Origin: Tetmemena sp. SeJ-2015
Taxonomy: Eukaryota; Ciliophora; Spirotrichea; Sporadotrichida; Oxytrichidae
Direction of reading: 5' to 3'
Assembly: GCA_027382625.1 (NCBI GenBank)
Contig: JAJKFJ010022611.1
Span: forward strand, 81,711 to 145,710
Length of the DNA: 64,000 nucleotides
This document shows positions 1 to 10,700 of this stretch, in pieces (the first letter of the stretch is position 1; each line of letters begins with the position of its first letter). The position numbers were made by a program, and so were the translations under genes. Under the pieces are notes generated by a model. The model did no database searches. It saw only the letters and a list, made by a program, of their open reading frames with translations, and was not told the DNA's origin.

Positions 1-3000
1 CTCAAGATGGAGCAGCTTATATAGTAGGATATGATGGATCTACGAATCCTTATCTCAAAACCTACAAGTTCTAATCTTTGACAGCTGGATCTACTTACTC
101 ATTCAGAGTATATGCAAGAAACGACAAAGACTATTCCGATCCCAGTGCTCCTCTTGTGGTGATAGCAGCAACCTTACCTTTCCAAATGGCCACACCTAAA
201 TGAATATTTATTTTCTTCTACAGTTACAGCAGTTGACTATTCTACTCAAAGTGTATCTCTTCAATGGTTAGTTCCTTCTTTGAACGGAGGTAGTGGTATC
301 ACAGGCTACTATCTCTAGATTAACAGTGGATACTCAACTAGCTTCATTTAGCCTGGAACATTAATTCCAGTTGGTACTAACACTTATAAACTTATATAAG
401 AACAATTTTACAAAAACTATTGTAAAAAATCAGGATAATTATATAATCATTAAACTCATTTAGCCTGAAATTTACTTACTCTGGACTTGTCCTTGGAGCA
501 ATTTACAAGTTCAGAATAGCTGCAGTCAATGCTCTATGGACAGCGAACTTGTTCGACGGGGATGTGATTAACTTCTCAGATCCAGTCACTCAGATTGTAG
601 CTAACATACCATCCCAAGTATCAGTCTTCTCTCAATAGAGTTTCGATTATGTGAAGGGAAGCTGTATTATTTTGTGGCAGGCACCAAGCAGCAATGGTAG
701 TCCCATTACAAGCTACACTCTCCTCAAGGATGTGGGTTCAGGAGTTTTCTACACTGTCTATCAAGGAAGTAATACCTCATTCACTGATACTGAGCTCGTT
801 GAAGGAAATTCTTACAACTACAAAATCTATGCTACTAACGCCGCTGGCAGTGGACCAGTCAGCAGTAAATTAATTTAAGTACTCTTACTGCGATTGCAGG
901 AGCTGAACCTGGCAAAATTACCTCAGTCTCAATTGGCCTTCAGAGTCAAGCTACGCTTACTATAAACTACTTAGCTCCCGACGATAAAATTATTTTTCAT
1001 ACTGGTGGACTTGCTATTTCAGCTTATTGGATCTTGACAGATGAGGGTAACTTCATCTACAATCCTGCCATTAGCAATGGCCTCGCCCTCACTTACTCAA
1101 AGTCTATTACTTAGCCAGGAAATGAAGGCAAAATATTCAGATTCAAAGTAGCTGCAAGCAACGTTCTAGGGATAGGTGAGTATAGTGATGAGATTCAGTT
1201 GATGGCAGTTGATAAGCCAGACCCACCTACTTTAAAAAAATAAATTTGTTGTTAGTCGCTGCTAAACGAACTTTAACAACTATCCAGCTATAGTTCATTC
1301 CAGACACTGATACTGGAGGCTCTCCAATCATTGGCTATCTTCTTTACAAAGATGAAGGAGTAGCGGGAAGTCCTTTCTCTCTTTACTATAATGGAACTGG
1401 TAAACCAGAAGTGATTTATGTGGATGTCACTGGTTTGTAAACAGGATAGACTTACAGATTTTAGCTTTACTCTTAGAATGCAATCTATCTATCGAGTGCA
1501 CCAGGAACTCTCTCCACTTTGATTGGAACTGTCCCTGATCCTCCATCCAAGCCAGCTTATGTAGCGTCAGACTATGTCGGCTAATATATTACTGTCTCGT
1601 GGACAGCTCCAAAGTATACAGGAGGAAGTCCAATCACCTCTTACAATCTCTGGATTGATGATGGAAATGGAAACTGGCCTCTCACTGCATCATATTCATT
1701 CACCACTCTTACTACACTTCAATACTAGTTCAATGGTCTCACTGGAGGAAGTATGTATGGAATCAAAATTGAAGCTGTTAATAGCGTTGGTGATTCTTAA
1801 TTCTCTGATCCATCTTACTTCATCTGTGCAAAGGTCCCAGTAGCTCCAGCAGCACCAACTCTCGAAGGCTCATAGAAGTCTTCTATCACTATCGCTTGGA
1901 ACGCTCTAACTGGAATCACGAACACAGGAGGCACGCCAATTACTGGCTACAGAGTTTATTTCAACGACTTGCTGAGCGATACTTGGAAACTTGTATATGA
2001 CGGCTCGAACTATCCTTCAACTTTAACTTATCAACAGACAGGCCTATCTGCTGGAAGGTACTATAGATTCAAAGTCACAGCCATTAATCAAGTTGGCGAG
2101 GGACCAGCATCTACCGAGGTCCAATTCATAGCTGCTAATTTCCCTAGTGCACCGTCTCAGCCTCAGTTAGTCAGCTCTTCCATAAATAGTGTTACTATAA
2201 GCTGGACTCCTCCAACTGATAACGGAGGAGCAATTATCACAGGATATGAGGTATGGTATAAGACCGCAGTTCAGGATGAAACTCTGTGGACTCTATTGTA
2301 CAATTTAAATTAAATTAGGCGATGATATTGTCTGAAATTAAATTCAATCGAATTTCACATTTTATCAAAGTAAGATATAAAAATGATATAATAATTTGTG
2401 AAAACTATTCCTTATGATTATAAATCAAATTTGCTATAATTGGAACAGTTGATTTGAATACCTTAACTTTCACTCACAGCTCATTAACTGGAACTGATGA
2501 TGTGCAATACAAAGTTAGAGCGCTTTCTAACAAGGGTGATGGAGCCTTCTCAGTAAGAAACACTTTCATTCTCGCTTCTACTCCTACAATAAACACAGCT
2601 CCGATTAAACTTAGCTCTTCCAAGTACTCAATCACAGTCAGCTGGGGTTTGACTTCTAACGGAGGTTCTCCTGTGCTAGGATACAAACTATATCAAAACA
2701 ATGTAACCACTGGAGGAGAGTACCTTATCTATGATGGAAGTTCCATTTCAACAGTTACTAGCTTTACTTCAAGTGGATTAACTCCAGGAAATGTTTACTA
2801 GTACAGAGTCTCCGCACTCAACAGAGTTGGCGAAGGCACAGTAAGTCCTTACAGCATTAAGATTAAAGCAGCCAACGTACCAGGAAGACCTAGCACTCCA
2901 ATTTACGTGAGCTCAACAGCTACAAAGATTGTCATTAGTTGGGGAGATGTCTCTGACAACGGCGGTGCTCTGATCAACTACTATAAAGTCTATGCTGATA

Positions 3001-4680
3001 ATGGAGTTCTACTCTCTAATTCTTTCAACTATCTGTAATCGACTTCGTATCTTACTTACACATTGGACAATACAGCGTTCACTAGTTTCACTACTGGATC
3101 TATTTACAAGTTTAGGATAACCGCTGTCAATGAGATCGGTGAAAGCTAGGCTAGCAACTACGTTAGAATAGCCCTTGCTTCACTGCCTGATGCTCCAAGT
3201 GCTCCCTAGATAGATATCTCTAAATCTACTTTGACTTCTCTCTACGTCTATTGGAGTGCGTTAACTCTCTAAGATATTACTGTGAATGGTTATAAGTTAT
3301 ATATGAGCGACAAAGTTTCAGGCCAATTTAGTCTAATTTATGATGGATCACTTAACTCAGACACCCTAAGTATAAACGTTACAGGTCTCACTACTGGCAA
3401 GTAATACTCTTTTGCAGTGTCAGCAGTCAACTTCAATGGTGAGGGAGATTAGTCTCAAGAGATTTAGCAACTAGTTTGTCAAGCTCCATAGCTGCTTTCA
3501 GCTCCAGTTTATTCTGCTTCTACATAAACAAGCTTGACTGTATAATGGTCCCCACCTGATGATGATGGAGGCTGCCCTATCTATACTTATAAACTTTACA
3601 TTAACGCTGGCGATGGAACTCAGCCAACTACTTAAGTTGATCCATCTTAGTTAGATGGCAAACCTTACTTAACTATCTACACTGTCAACAGTTTGACAGA
3701 GCTTGGAGAACCCTATCTATTCAAGGTTCAAGCGTACAATGACATAGGATTTGCAGAATCGCCTGTTTCATCAATCGTCTTGGCTTCAGTTCCAGATCAG
3801 CCTTTATCAATAATCACTTAGATTTTTGCAGAATCCTCAGGCTCTCAAATAAAGCTCACTTATCCATATTTAGCCACAACTCAAAATGGAGGAAGTCCAA
3901 TTTTAGGTTACGATTTGTGGAGAGATGATGGAGCTAATGGAGATTTCTTCCATTTGTATAGCGTTGATGTTGTTCTCGCTAATAACTACATAGACACAAA
4001 TGTAACTAGAGGAAAGACGTACAGATACATCTATAGAGCAAGAAATGCAAATGGCTGGGGAGATTTCTCATCAGAAGCATATTTATTTGCAGCAGACGAG
4101 CCCAGCTAACCTGCCTCTCCAACGGTCAAGTCATTTAGTAGTGCTTCAATCGACATCTAGCTTTATGCTCCTGAGGACTCCGGAGGTACTGAGATATTGC
4201 TGTATGCCTTAGAGATGGACTAAGGAACAATAAATTCCGCTTTCACTCCAGTCAGCTCTTATGATGGTTAATCATTAGAGAAAATAGTCTATCCATCTGA
4301 TGGTTTACCCTAGGTTTAATCTATTCCTTCAGACTGAGAGCCAAAAATGTAATAGGATTCTCAGAATACTCTGATGTCTTAAGAGTAGGATTTGGAGATA
4401 GGATATTGGCTCCTGCTACAGTCAGTGCAGACTTGACTAATACTGGGCCAAACTATATAACTATCAACTGGAGCAAAGTCGCAAATGCAAACTTACCAAC
4501 TATGGGCTACGTAGTCTAGATGCTCTATGGGAACCTATGGGTTACAGTCTATGATGCCTAATATAATCCAGACGCACTCTCGTTTACTATGTTTGGTCTT
4601 ATATAGAACACAGAGTACTCTTTCAGAGTTTATGCTACAAATTTCAATGGTTGGAGCTTGCCAAGTAGTATTGAGACTGT
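1..4680 (+). CDS. Giant FN3 protein, block A (somatic segment 1; 5' end outside window)
   Basis: Partial coding block of the giant FN3-repeat gene, entered mid-domain at base 1. Read with TAA/TAG as Gln it gives tandem class I FN3 domains: Trp of strand B, NGGSPITGY before strand C, DDGxGG turn, YRFRVxAxN of strand F, then a Pro-rich linker. Five IESs interrupt it (199-220, 387-478, 868-881, 1235-1254, 2317-2441), and there is a one-base frame slip near 4308. No signal peptide, start codon or membrane segment is seen. The last domain stops at LPSSIETV inside a 14 bp pointer (4667-4680). The same 14 bp occurs inverted at 47263-47276, where the missing remainder of the domain continues as YSCGLPTN. 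FN3 domains are known extracellular or cytoskeletal binding modules; the ligand is unknown. Confidence 0.9.
199..220. other. IES, pointer CTA
   Basis: 22 bp removed between CTA at 196-198 and 218-220. Excision joins ATP to TVTAVDYS in frame, removing an in-frame TGA. Confidence 0.7.
387..478. other. IES, pointer ACTTA
   Basis: 92 bp AT-rich insert between ACTTA copies at 382-386 and 474-478. Excision gives GTNTYSGLVLGAIYKF, the usual FN3 strand E-F spacing. Confidence 0.8.
868..881. other. Tiny IES, pointer AGTA
   Basis: Only 14 bp including one AGTA copy (864-867, 878-881). Removal corrects the frame and gives PVSSTLTAIAGAEPG. Confidence 0.75.
1235..1254. other. IES, pointer TTA
   Basis: 20 bp A-rich insert between TTA at 1232-1234 and 1252-1254. 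Excision joins PPTL to VAAKRTLTTIQL. Confidence 0.7.
2317..2441. other. IES, probable pointer AATT
   Basis: 125 bp AT-rich, stop-containing insert in an FN3 domain. AATT at 2313-2316 and 2438-2441 gives an in-frame join (NQIGTVDLNTL). The AT-rich flanks leave the exact pointer uncertain. Confidence 0.6.
4667..4680 (+). repeat. Scrambled pointer A/B (copy at end of A)
   Basis: AGTATTGAGACTGT. Reverse complement lies at 47263-47276. Bases on either side differ between the copies, so the repeat is exactly 14 bp. It joins LPSSIETV to YSCGLP in frame. Confidence 0.9.
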
Positions 4681-4723
4681 ACCTTAATAATTTTTGTGAC
4701 TAAGAATAAATTTTTATAAGGTA
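4681..4723. other. Spacer between blocks A and G
   Basis: 43 bp AT-rich noncoding DNA between the end of somatic segment 1 and the start of segment 7. It separates two unrelated half-domains, so it is not a conventional IES. Confidence 0.85.
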
Positions 4724-4738
4724 TTCTGATTCAGTGGA
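4724..4738 (+). repeat. Scrambled pointer F/G (copy at start of G)
   Basis: TTCTGATTCAGTGGA, also at 48361-48375 in the same orientation. It joins GITWTSDSV to DCDGSNS in frame, completing a class II domain. Confidence 0.9.
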
Positions 4739-7700
4739 TTGTGATGGAAGCAACTCAATCATCATTGCAAACTTGCTTTGTGACATACCTCTGTCTACTC
4801 TGAGGCAGATTCCTTTCAACATTTAATCAGGGGACATAATCTAAGTTAGAGTAGCAGCTATAAATGTAATAGGAATAGGTGCCTACTCTCCTGCTCAGGC
4901 TGTCACTTAACTTGAGACAGAGCCTCAAGCTCCAGCTGCTCCAACCAGAGGTGCAGCAACTAGCACATCTCAAATCTAGATTCTATGGACAGATTTAACC
5001 ACCAGAGATTAGACTGGTGGTTCTGATATTACCTCATATCACTTATAGTGGGACAAAGCAACAAATCAAGGAAACTGGTATGATGTAGTGGGCCTTGATA
5101 GTCCTTTCACTGGAACTTCATTTACTCAAATCGCTAATTTTTATATGCTAATGTCGCGAGTGGAAGCCGATACTATTTCAGACTAAGAGCTCAAAACGAG
5201 CATGGATGGGGACCTTACTCTGCAGTGAGCTCTATTCTGGCAGCATACTATCCAGACTAAGTATAGATGCCAACTGTTACTGAGAACTTAGATCAGACAG
5301 TGTAGATTTATTGGAATGTTCCAAGCAGCAATGGTGCGTCAATTACAAAGTACAACATATTCATTCTGTCAATGGATGTTCTTAAATTAATTAAATTGAT
5401 GGCAATTACTACAATACTACAGCTTGCAGTGGATTGGACGCCACTATTGTTTCCCAACATTCTATTAAATAAACAGAAATAAGTGAAGAGAATCGTATAT
5501 TATAAGAATAAGATCAAAGCCCAATTTTAAATTAAATGTTTCTAATTAAAAGGATAGAGTTTGGGCTAATAGAGATTAATTCTAATACTAATTGGTGTTT
5601 AATATAATGATCAGAGCTATAATTTAAACTCTAATGTTTAATTGGGTTTCTTTTTAGAGATCTGTGATTAATCAATGGGGTGTCTAAATTTAATTAAAAA
5701 CTAATCTTTTACTATTTATTAATTAAAATATATCATACTTTTCTTCTCAAACCTGAAAACATTCTCATTCACTCTAACCACTTGCTTAAAGACAAATAAA
5801 TTCTTATTCTTATAACCCACGATTTATTTCACTTATTACTCTTTATTGTGCTTAATTTGTAATGAGGACTTAAAATAATTGATTACTGCAACGTTCAGAT
5901 GAGTGTGTTCTTGTCATTACCATTTGCAAGAGTTCAAGGAAACTAAATTACAGTCAAGGTACAGGCTTACAATGAAATCGGATGGGGTGCTTTATCAGAC
6001 GCCAACGTCGCTGGTGCTTTGATTGCATCAGTTCCATTAAAACCAACTTCTACTCCAACTATGGTTTCTTTAAATAATTAAAAATAAAATTCATCATTTA
6101 AAATAATTTTTATTTTTTTCAAAAAATAATTTTTTAGAGATTTTAAAAATTTGAAATTATTTTTTTTAACCATTTTTTAATAAAATTTTTTTTAAAAAAA
6201 TTTTTTAAAATTAAAAATTTAGAGTAAAGGGTTAAATTCTATTGCTGTTTCAATGCCAGCTATAGTTGGACTCCTTACAGGTGGCTCTACTATCCTTTCA
6301 TACAATCTGCAATACAAGCCAAGCTCGTCTACCAACTACACCACTTTAGTAGGAGAGGCCCCTGATAGCTTGATTCTAACTTACACTAAGAACGGCTTGA
6401 CAGCAAATGTCCTCTACTAATTCAGATATAGAGTGAGGAATAAGTATGGATGGGGATCTTTCTCAGATGCTGTCGCTATACTCGCAGCCTAGGTTCCTAA
6501 TCAGTTAAGCACTCCAAGCATCAGCATAGTTAATGATGTCTACGTGAGAATTGACTGGACCGCGCCCTACAACGGAGGAACACCCATCACTGCTTATAGC
6601 ATTCTAATATAAGATGACCAATTATTAAATAGGAAAACAATTAATTGGGACGAGTGCTTGAGTGGTCCATGTTTTCCAAAAATTTCCTTTCTATCTTTGG
6701 CAATGATGTCATAGAATCCGATGATGAGGATGATGACTTTGAAGAAGTCAGTGACTGGGAAGAAGACTTACCCCAGGTTATTGAAAAGGAACAAGAAACT
6801 GAGTTTCCTGACTTCAATGTTGGCATTGACTTCGAGAGTGAGCTTGATGAAAAAGACACGTGGACAAAACACGACAAATGTTTTGCGAGATACCTTGACC
6901 TACTACAACCTCAAACACTTTGCTGGAATGGTATGAGAATCTAAGTGGTGCAAGGAGTGCCTCAGGGTGCAAAAATGTCCCCAAAACTCTTCAACATTTA
7001 CGTGGATGGAATGTGGCGAACATTCCAATATGATCCAAGTAAGACCAGGTTCAAACTTTACGCGGACGACCACGTCATTCTTTTCCGAGGTTTAAGTACC
7101 GATGAACTAATTTCTGAACAGAAAAGAATAGCTCAGCATACCGGTCTGTATGGTCTACTATTAAATAGTAAAAAGTCTAAGACCATGAGACTGAAGAAAG
7201 ATATTCCCTTCTTTGACAAATTCCAGATACTAAAAGCCTAAGACATGACTACTCACTATAAATACCTGGGCACAACTATGACACATGACCCGGATGAAGT
7301 CTTAGAGAATATGTTCAGGGAATATGAACAAGATGTCAACAAATACACGAACTACTGGGCTGGTACCATTGACGAGAAACTCTAATAGATTCTCTACAAC
7401 TCCTATGTGTACTCAAAAGTCCAACACAAAATCATGCCTAACATAATTACATACTACTAATACAACAAACCCATAATAGATAGACTTAGGAAAATACACT
7501 GGGAGCATGTGAGGAAGAAAGATTACTTCCTGAAGTTTGTCTTTAGCAAAAATGACTACAAAAACCAAGCCTTCACGCCTCCAGAGGCATTGATATATTC
7601 GGCCTTCGTAAACAACTGGTAAGAAAGAAAAAATGAAGCTGGAGAACACATCAGAGCTACAATACTAGACAACTTCCTGGGCAAAACAAATTTCAACTTC

Positions 7701-10700
7701 TCGTGGAAAGAAATGCCTGTTTGGGATTAAGAAACTATAACTAGACTAACCCAATTCATCCCTAGTGAATTCTTCCCTTTACTTCGAAAAGGTCCCCTTA
7801 GATACATGGGAAAAGTTCTTAAATGCTACTGCGGTATTAAATGCAAAAAACACGACATGGAAGACCTATGCCTAGACACCCATATGTATTGTATGGAAAG
7901 AGGCATCAGATTCCCCTATATGGATATCTTAAGGGAGGTTGCTTAACTTGGCCAAACCTATAACAGAACTAAGAGAAGCAAAATGAAACTGAAGGAGCAG
8001 ATTCAAGACATTGAGAAGGAAAAGGTGGCCCTCTCTGGCCTGAAAGACAAATTCAACTTTCACTGGAAAGAGATCAAACTCAACCTCAAGAAAAGAGCTG
8101 GTTTGAAGTGAATTATATCTAACGTAACACGGGAGGTCATGACTTCCCTAAGTTTAAACTATAACACGCAAGACGCTAGATCGTCTAAAATGCGTTGTTA
8201 TATTATTATTTATTATATTTATTATTATAGTTAATGATGTCTACGTGAGAATTGATTGGACTGCGCCCTACAACGGAGGAACACCCATCACTGCTTATAG
8301 CATTCTAATATAAGATGACCAAGGAGATTTCATTACAGAGACCCAATACTGCGATGGCACTTCTTTGATTATAGTATAGCAAACCTATTGTGATATTCCC
8401 TTCACCACTCTAAGATCCTCATCAACATTCAATCTCTAATAAGACGATTTGATCGTGGTCAAGATATCTGCAATTAACAGTATAGGTATGGGAAGCTACT
8501 CTACTCCTAATTCTAATGGCTTGACGATTTAAACTGAGCCAGATGCCCCTATCGCAGCTCCAACACTTCAAACTTACTCTGAATCTCAAGTTACAATTAC
8601 TATGACCTACTCTACTGGCTCAAGACTATTGATTGCAAGTACATAATCTAGTGCTATACTCTACTATGATCTGACTTGGGATTAAGGACTCGGAGGAACA
8701 AACAACTGGGTATCTTACACAGTCACAGCTTTGAACACAGTGACAGTGACTGGTCTATCTTCTGGAGTGGTTTATAGATTCAAGTTTAGAACTCAGAACA
8801 TATTTGGCTGGGGAGACTATTCCCCAGTGCTTACAGTCCAAGCTTAAAGTGTACCGCAAGCAGTTCCCGCAGTAACTACTACTAATGTTGCTAAGAATGT
8901 TCTTATTGACTGGACTGCACCTTACAGCGGTGGATTAGGTGTCAACATTTAATAAAAATTTATGATAACTTATCTGTTAAGACATTGAGAAGTATGATAT
9001 TGCTCATATTATAATCACTTGAATTGAGAAGATTGTTGTTCTAAACTGCAAATTATTTTATAGATTTAAAAGCATTGAATAAGATATAACAAATTTCATT
9101 AGGTTCAATATATCTTATTTATATCTTTTGAATATCAAGATCATGAAAGCTGATGGAACGTATACTTAGTACCTGACCACATGCGATGGAACTGATGCAA
9201 CTATCAATTCTATTTATAATTATTTATCATTGCATAAACATCTTGTCTGGTACCGATGAGTATACTCACCTCAACAGGCGCAGGAGGATTTTCCTTGACT
9301 TAGGGCACACTTATAGTAGCAATCGTATCAGCCTATAATGATTTGGATCAAGGACCCTACAGCTCTCCAAACACAATAGGAGCGTTAGCTCAAGTCGTGC
9401 CACTATAGCCACCTACTGCTCCAAGAAGAGGATCTTCAACCACTGACTAGCAAATTCAAGTTGATTGGGACTTCATTCAGAACCCTTGACAATCCTTGGA
9501 GGAGCACCAGCAATCTCCTATGAGCTTCAAATTGATGATGGTAACGGAGGAAGCTTCTCAGAAGTAGTTGGATTCACAAGTCTCTACACCTTGAATTCTT
9601 ACAATATCACTTCCTCAATAACAAGCGGAGCTACTTACAAAGTCAAGTATAGAGCAGCTAACATAATTGGATACGGAGCATTCAGTGCTGAGACATCCAT
9701 TCAAGCCTCCACTGTTCCAGGAGCTCCTGGCTAGCCGACAACCTCTATTAATTAAGATCAAGTAGTCGTGAGCTGGGCTTAGCCTTCATTCACTGGCGGA
9801 AACGGAATACTTCTATCAAGCTATAGAGTGTAGATATTAATGAAATTTGAAGTCATTCTTGTATTTTCTAAAGAGATTTTTAATTCAATACTAGCCTTAG
9901 ATGGAACTTATAAGAACGTTTCAACTTGTACAGGTGCATCATTGACTAGTGCTACAACCTCGTGCACTTTCCCAATGGCAAGTGTAGTTCTCTCACCTTA
10001 CTCACTTGTGTATAATAGTGCGATTAAAGCTATAATCTACGCCTCAAACTCAAATGGAGAGGGACCAGCTTCAATAGTGAGCACTACCAACTAAGTAGTA
10101 ATCACAGTGCCTCTCAAACCTTCCTCTTCTCCTCAAAGAGGAAGCAACTCGGACTATAATCAACTGGAAGTAACTTGGGGCGCCTTGGTCACTCCTTCAG
10201 ATGGTGGAAGTTCTATAACTTCCTATGAACTGCTTTGGGATAGCGGAGTTCAAGGAGGAATGTTCGGTGAAGTAGTTGGATTCAGCAATCCCTATACTTC
10301 AACCTCGAAGTTGATCAGCGTTACACCAGGAACGACCTATCAATTCAAGTATGCAGCTAAAAACGTAATTGGTTGGGGTGCAGTATCCGATACTATAAGC
10401 ATCAAAGCTGCTACAAAGCCAAGCAAAATTGCTACAGTTACTACTGTAGTTGAGAATCAATATGTCAAGGTATCTTGGAGCTATCCAACTGATAACTATG
10501 ATGCAGTAACAGCTTATGAAATCTAAATCCAAGCTACAAATACATCTTTCCTCAATCAGATAGCATACTGTGATGGAAACTAAACAGCAATAATAACAAA
10601 CAGATACTGTCACATTCCAATGACTATCCTGAGAGATGCTACCACATTTAATCTGGCATACAACACTTTGATAGTTGTGAGGATAAGAGCAAGGAACACA

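Larger units (their letters stand above)
6622..8226 (+). mobile_element. 5'-truncated LINE-like retroelement
   Basis: 1605 bp insert splitting a class II FN3 domain of block G. It has one reverse-transcriptase-like ORF (6669-8111), a short 3' UTR with two hairpins, and a TTA/TTTA-rich 3' tail of about 28 bp that runs directly into the flanking duplication. It has no terminal repeats. This layout fits target-primed retrotransposition of a LINE-type element. The upstream RT motifs and any endonuclease are absent, so it is probably 5' truncated and not autonomous. The 96 bp flanking duplication is much longer than usual for LINE target duplications. Confidence 0.85.

Noticed and set aside
651..878. 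Dozens of 60-200 codon standard-code ORFs as independent genes
   Set aside because: They are fragments of the long FN3 frames cut at TAA/TAG, or antisense shadows.
2317..2441. IESs as spliceosomal introns
   Set aside because: Most inserts lack GT...AG ends, and only removal between the direct repeats gives the right frame. A few (e.g. 14895-14912) have GT...AG by chance, but intron removal would shift the frame.
6641..6877. Ser-rich minus-strand ORF opposite the retroelement
   Set aside because: It is the antisense of the acidic stretch of the RT ORF; no independent support.
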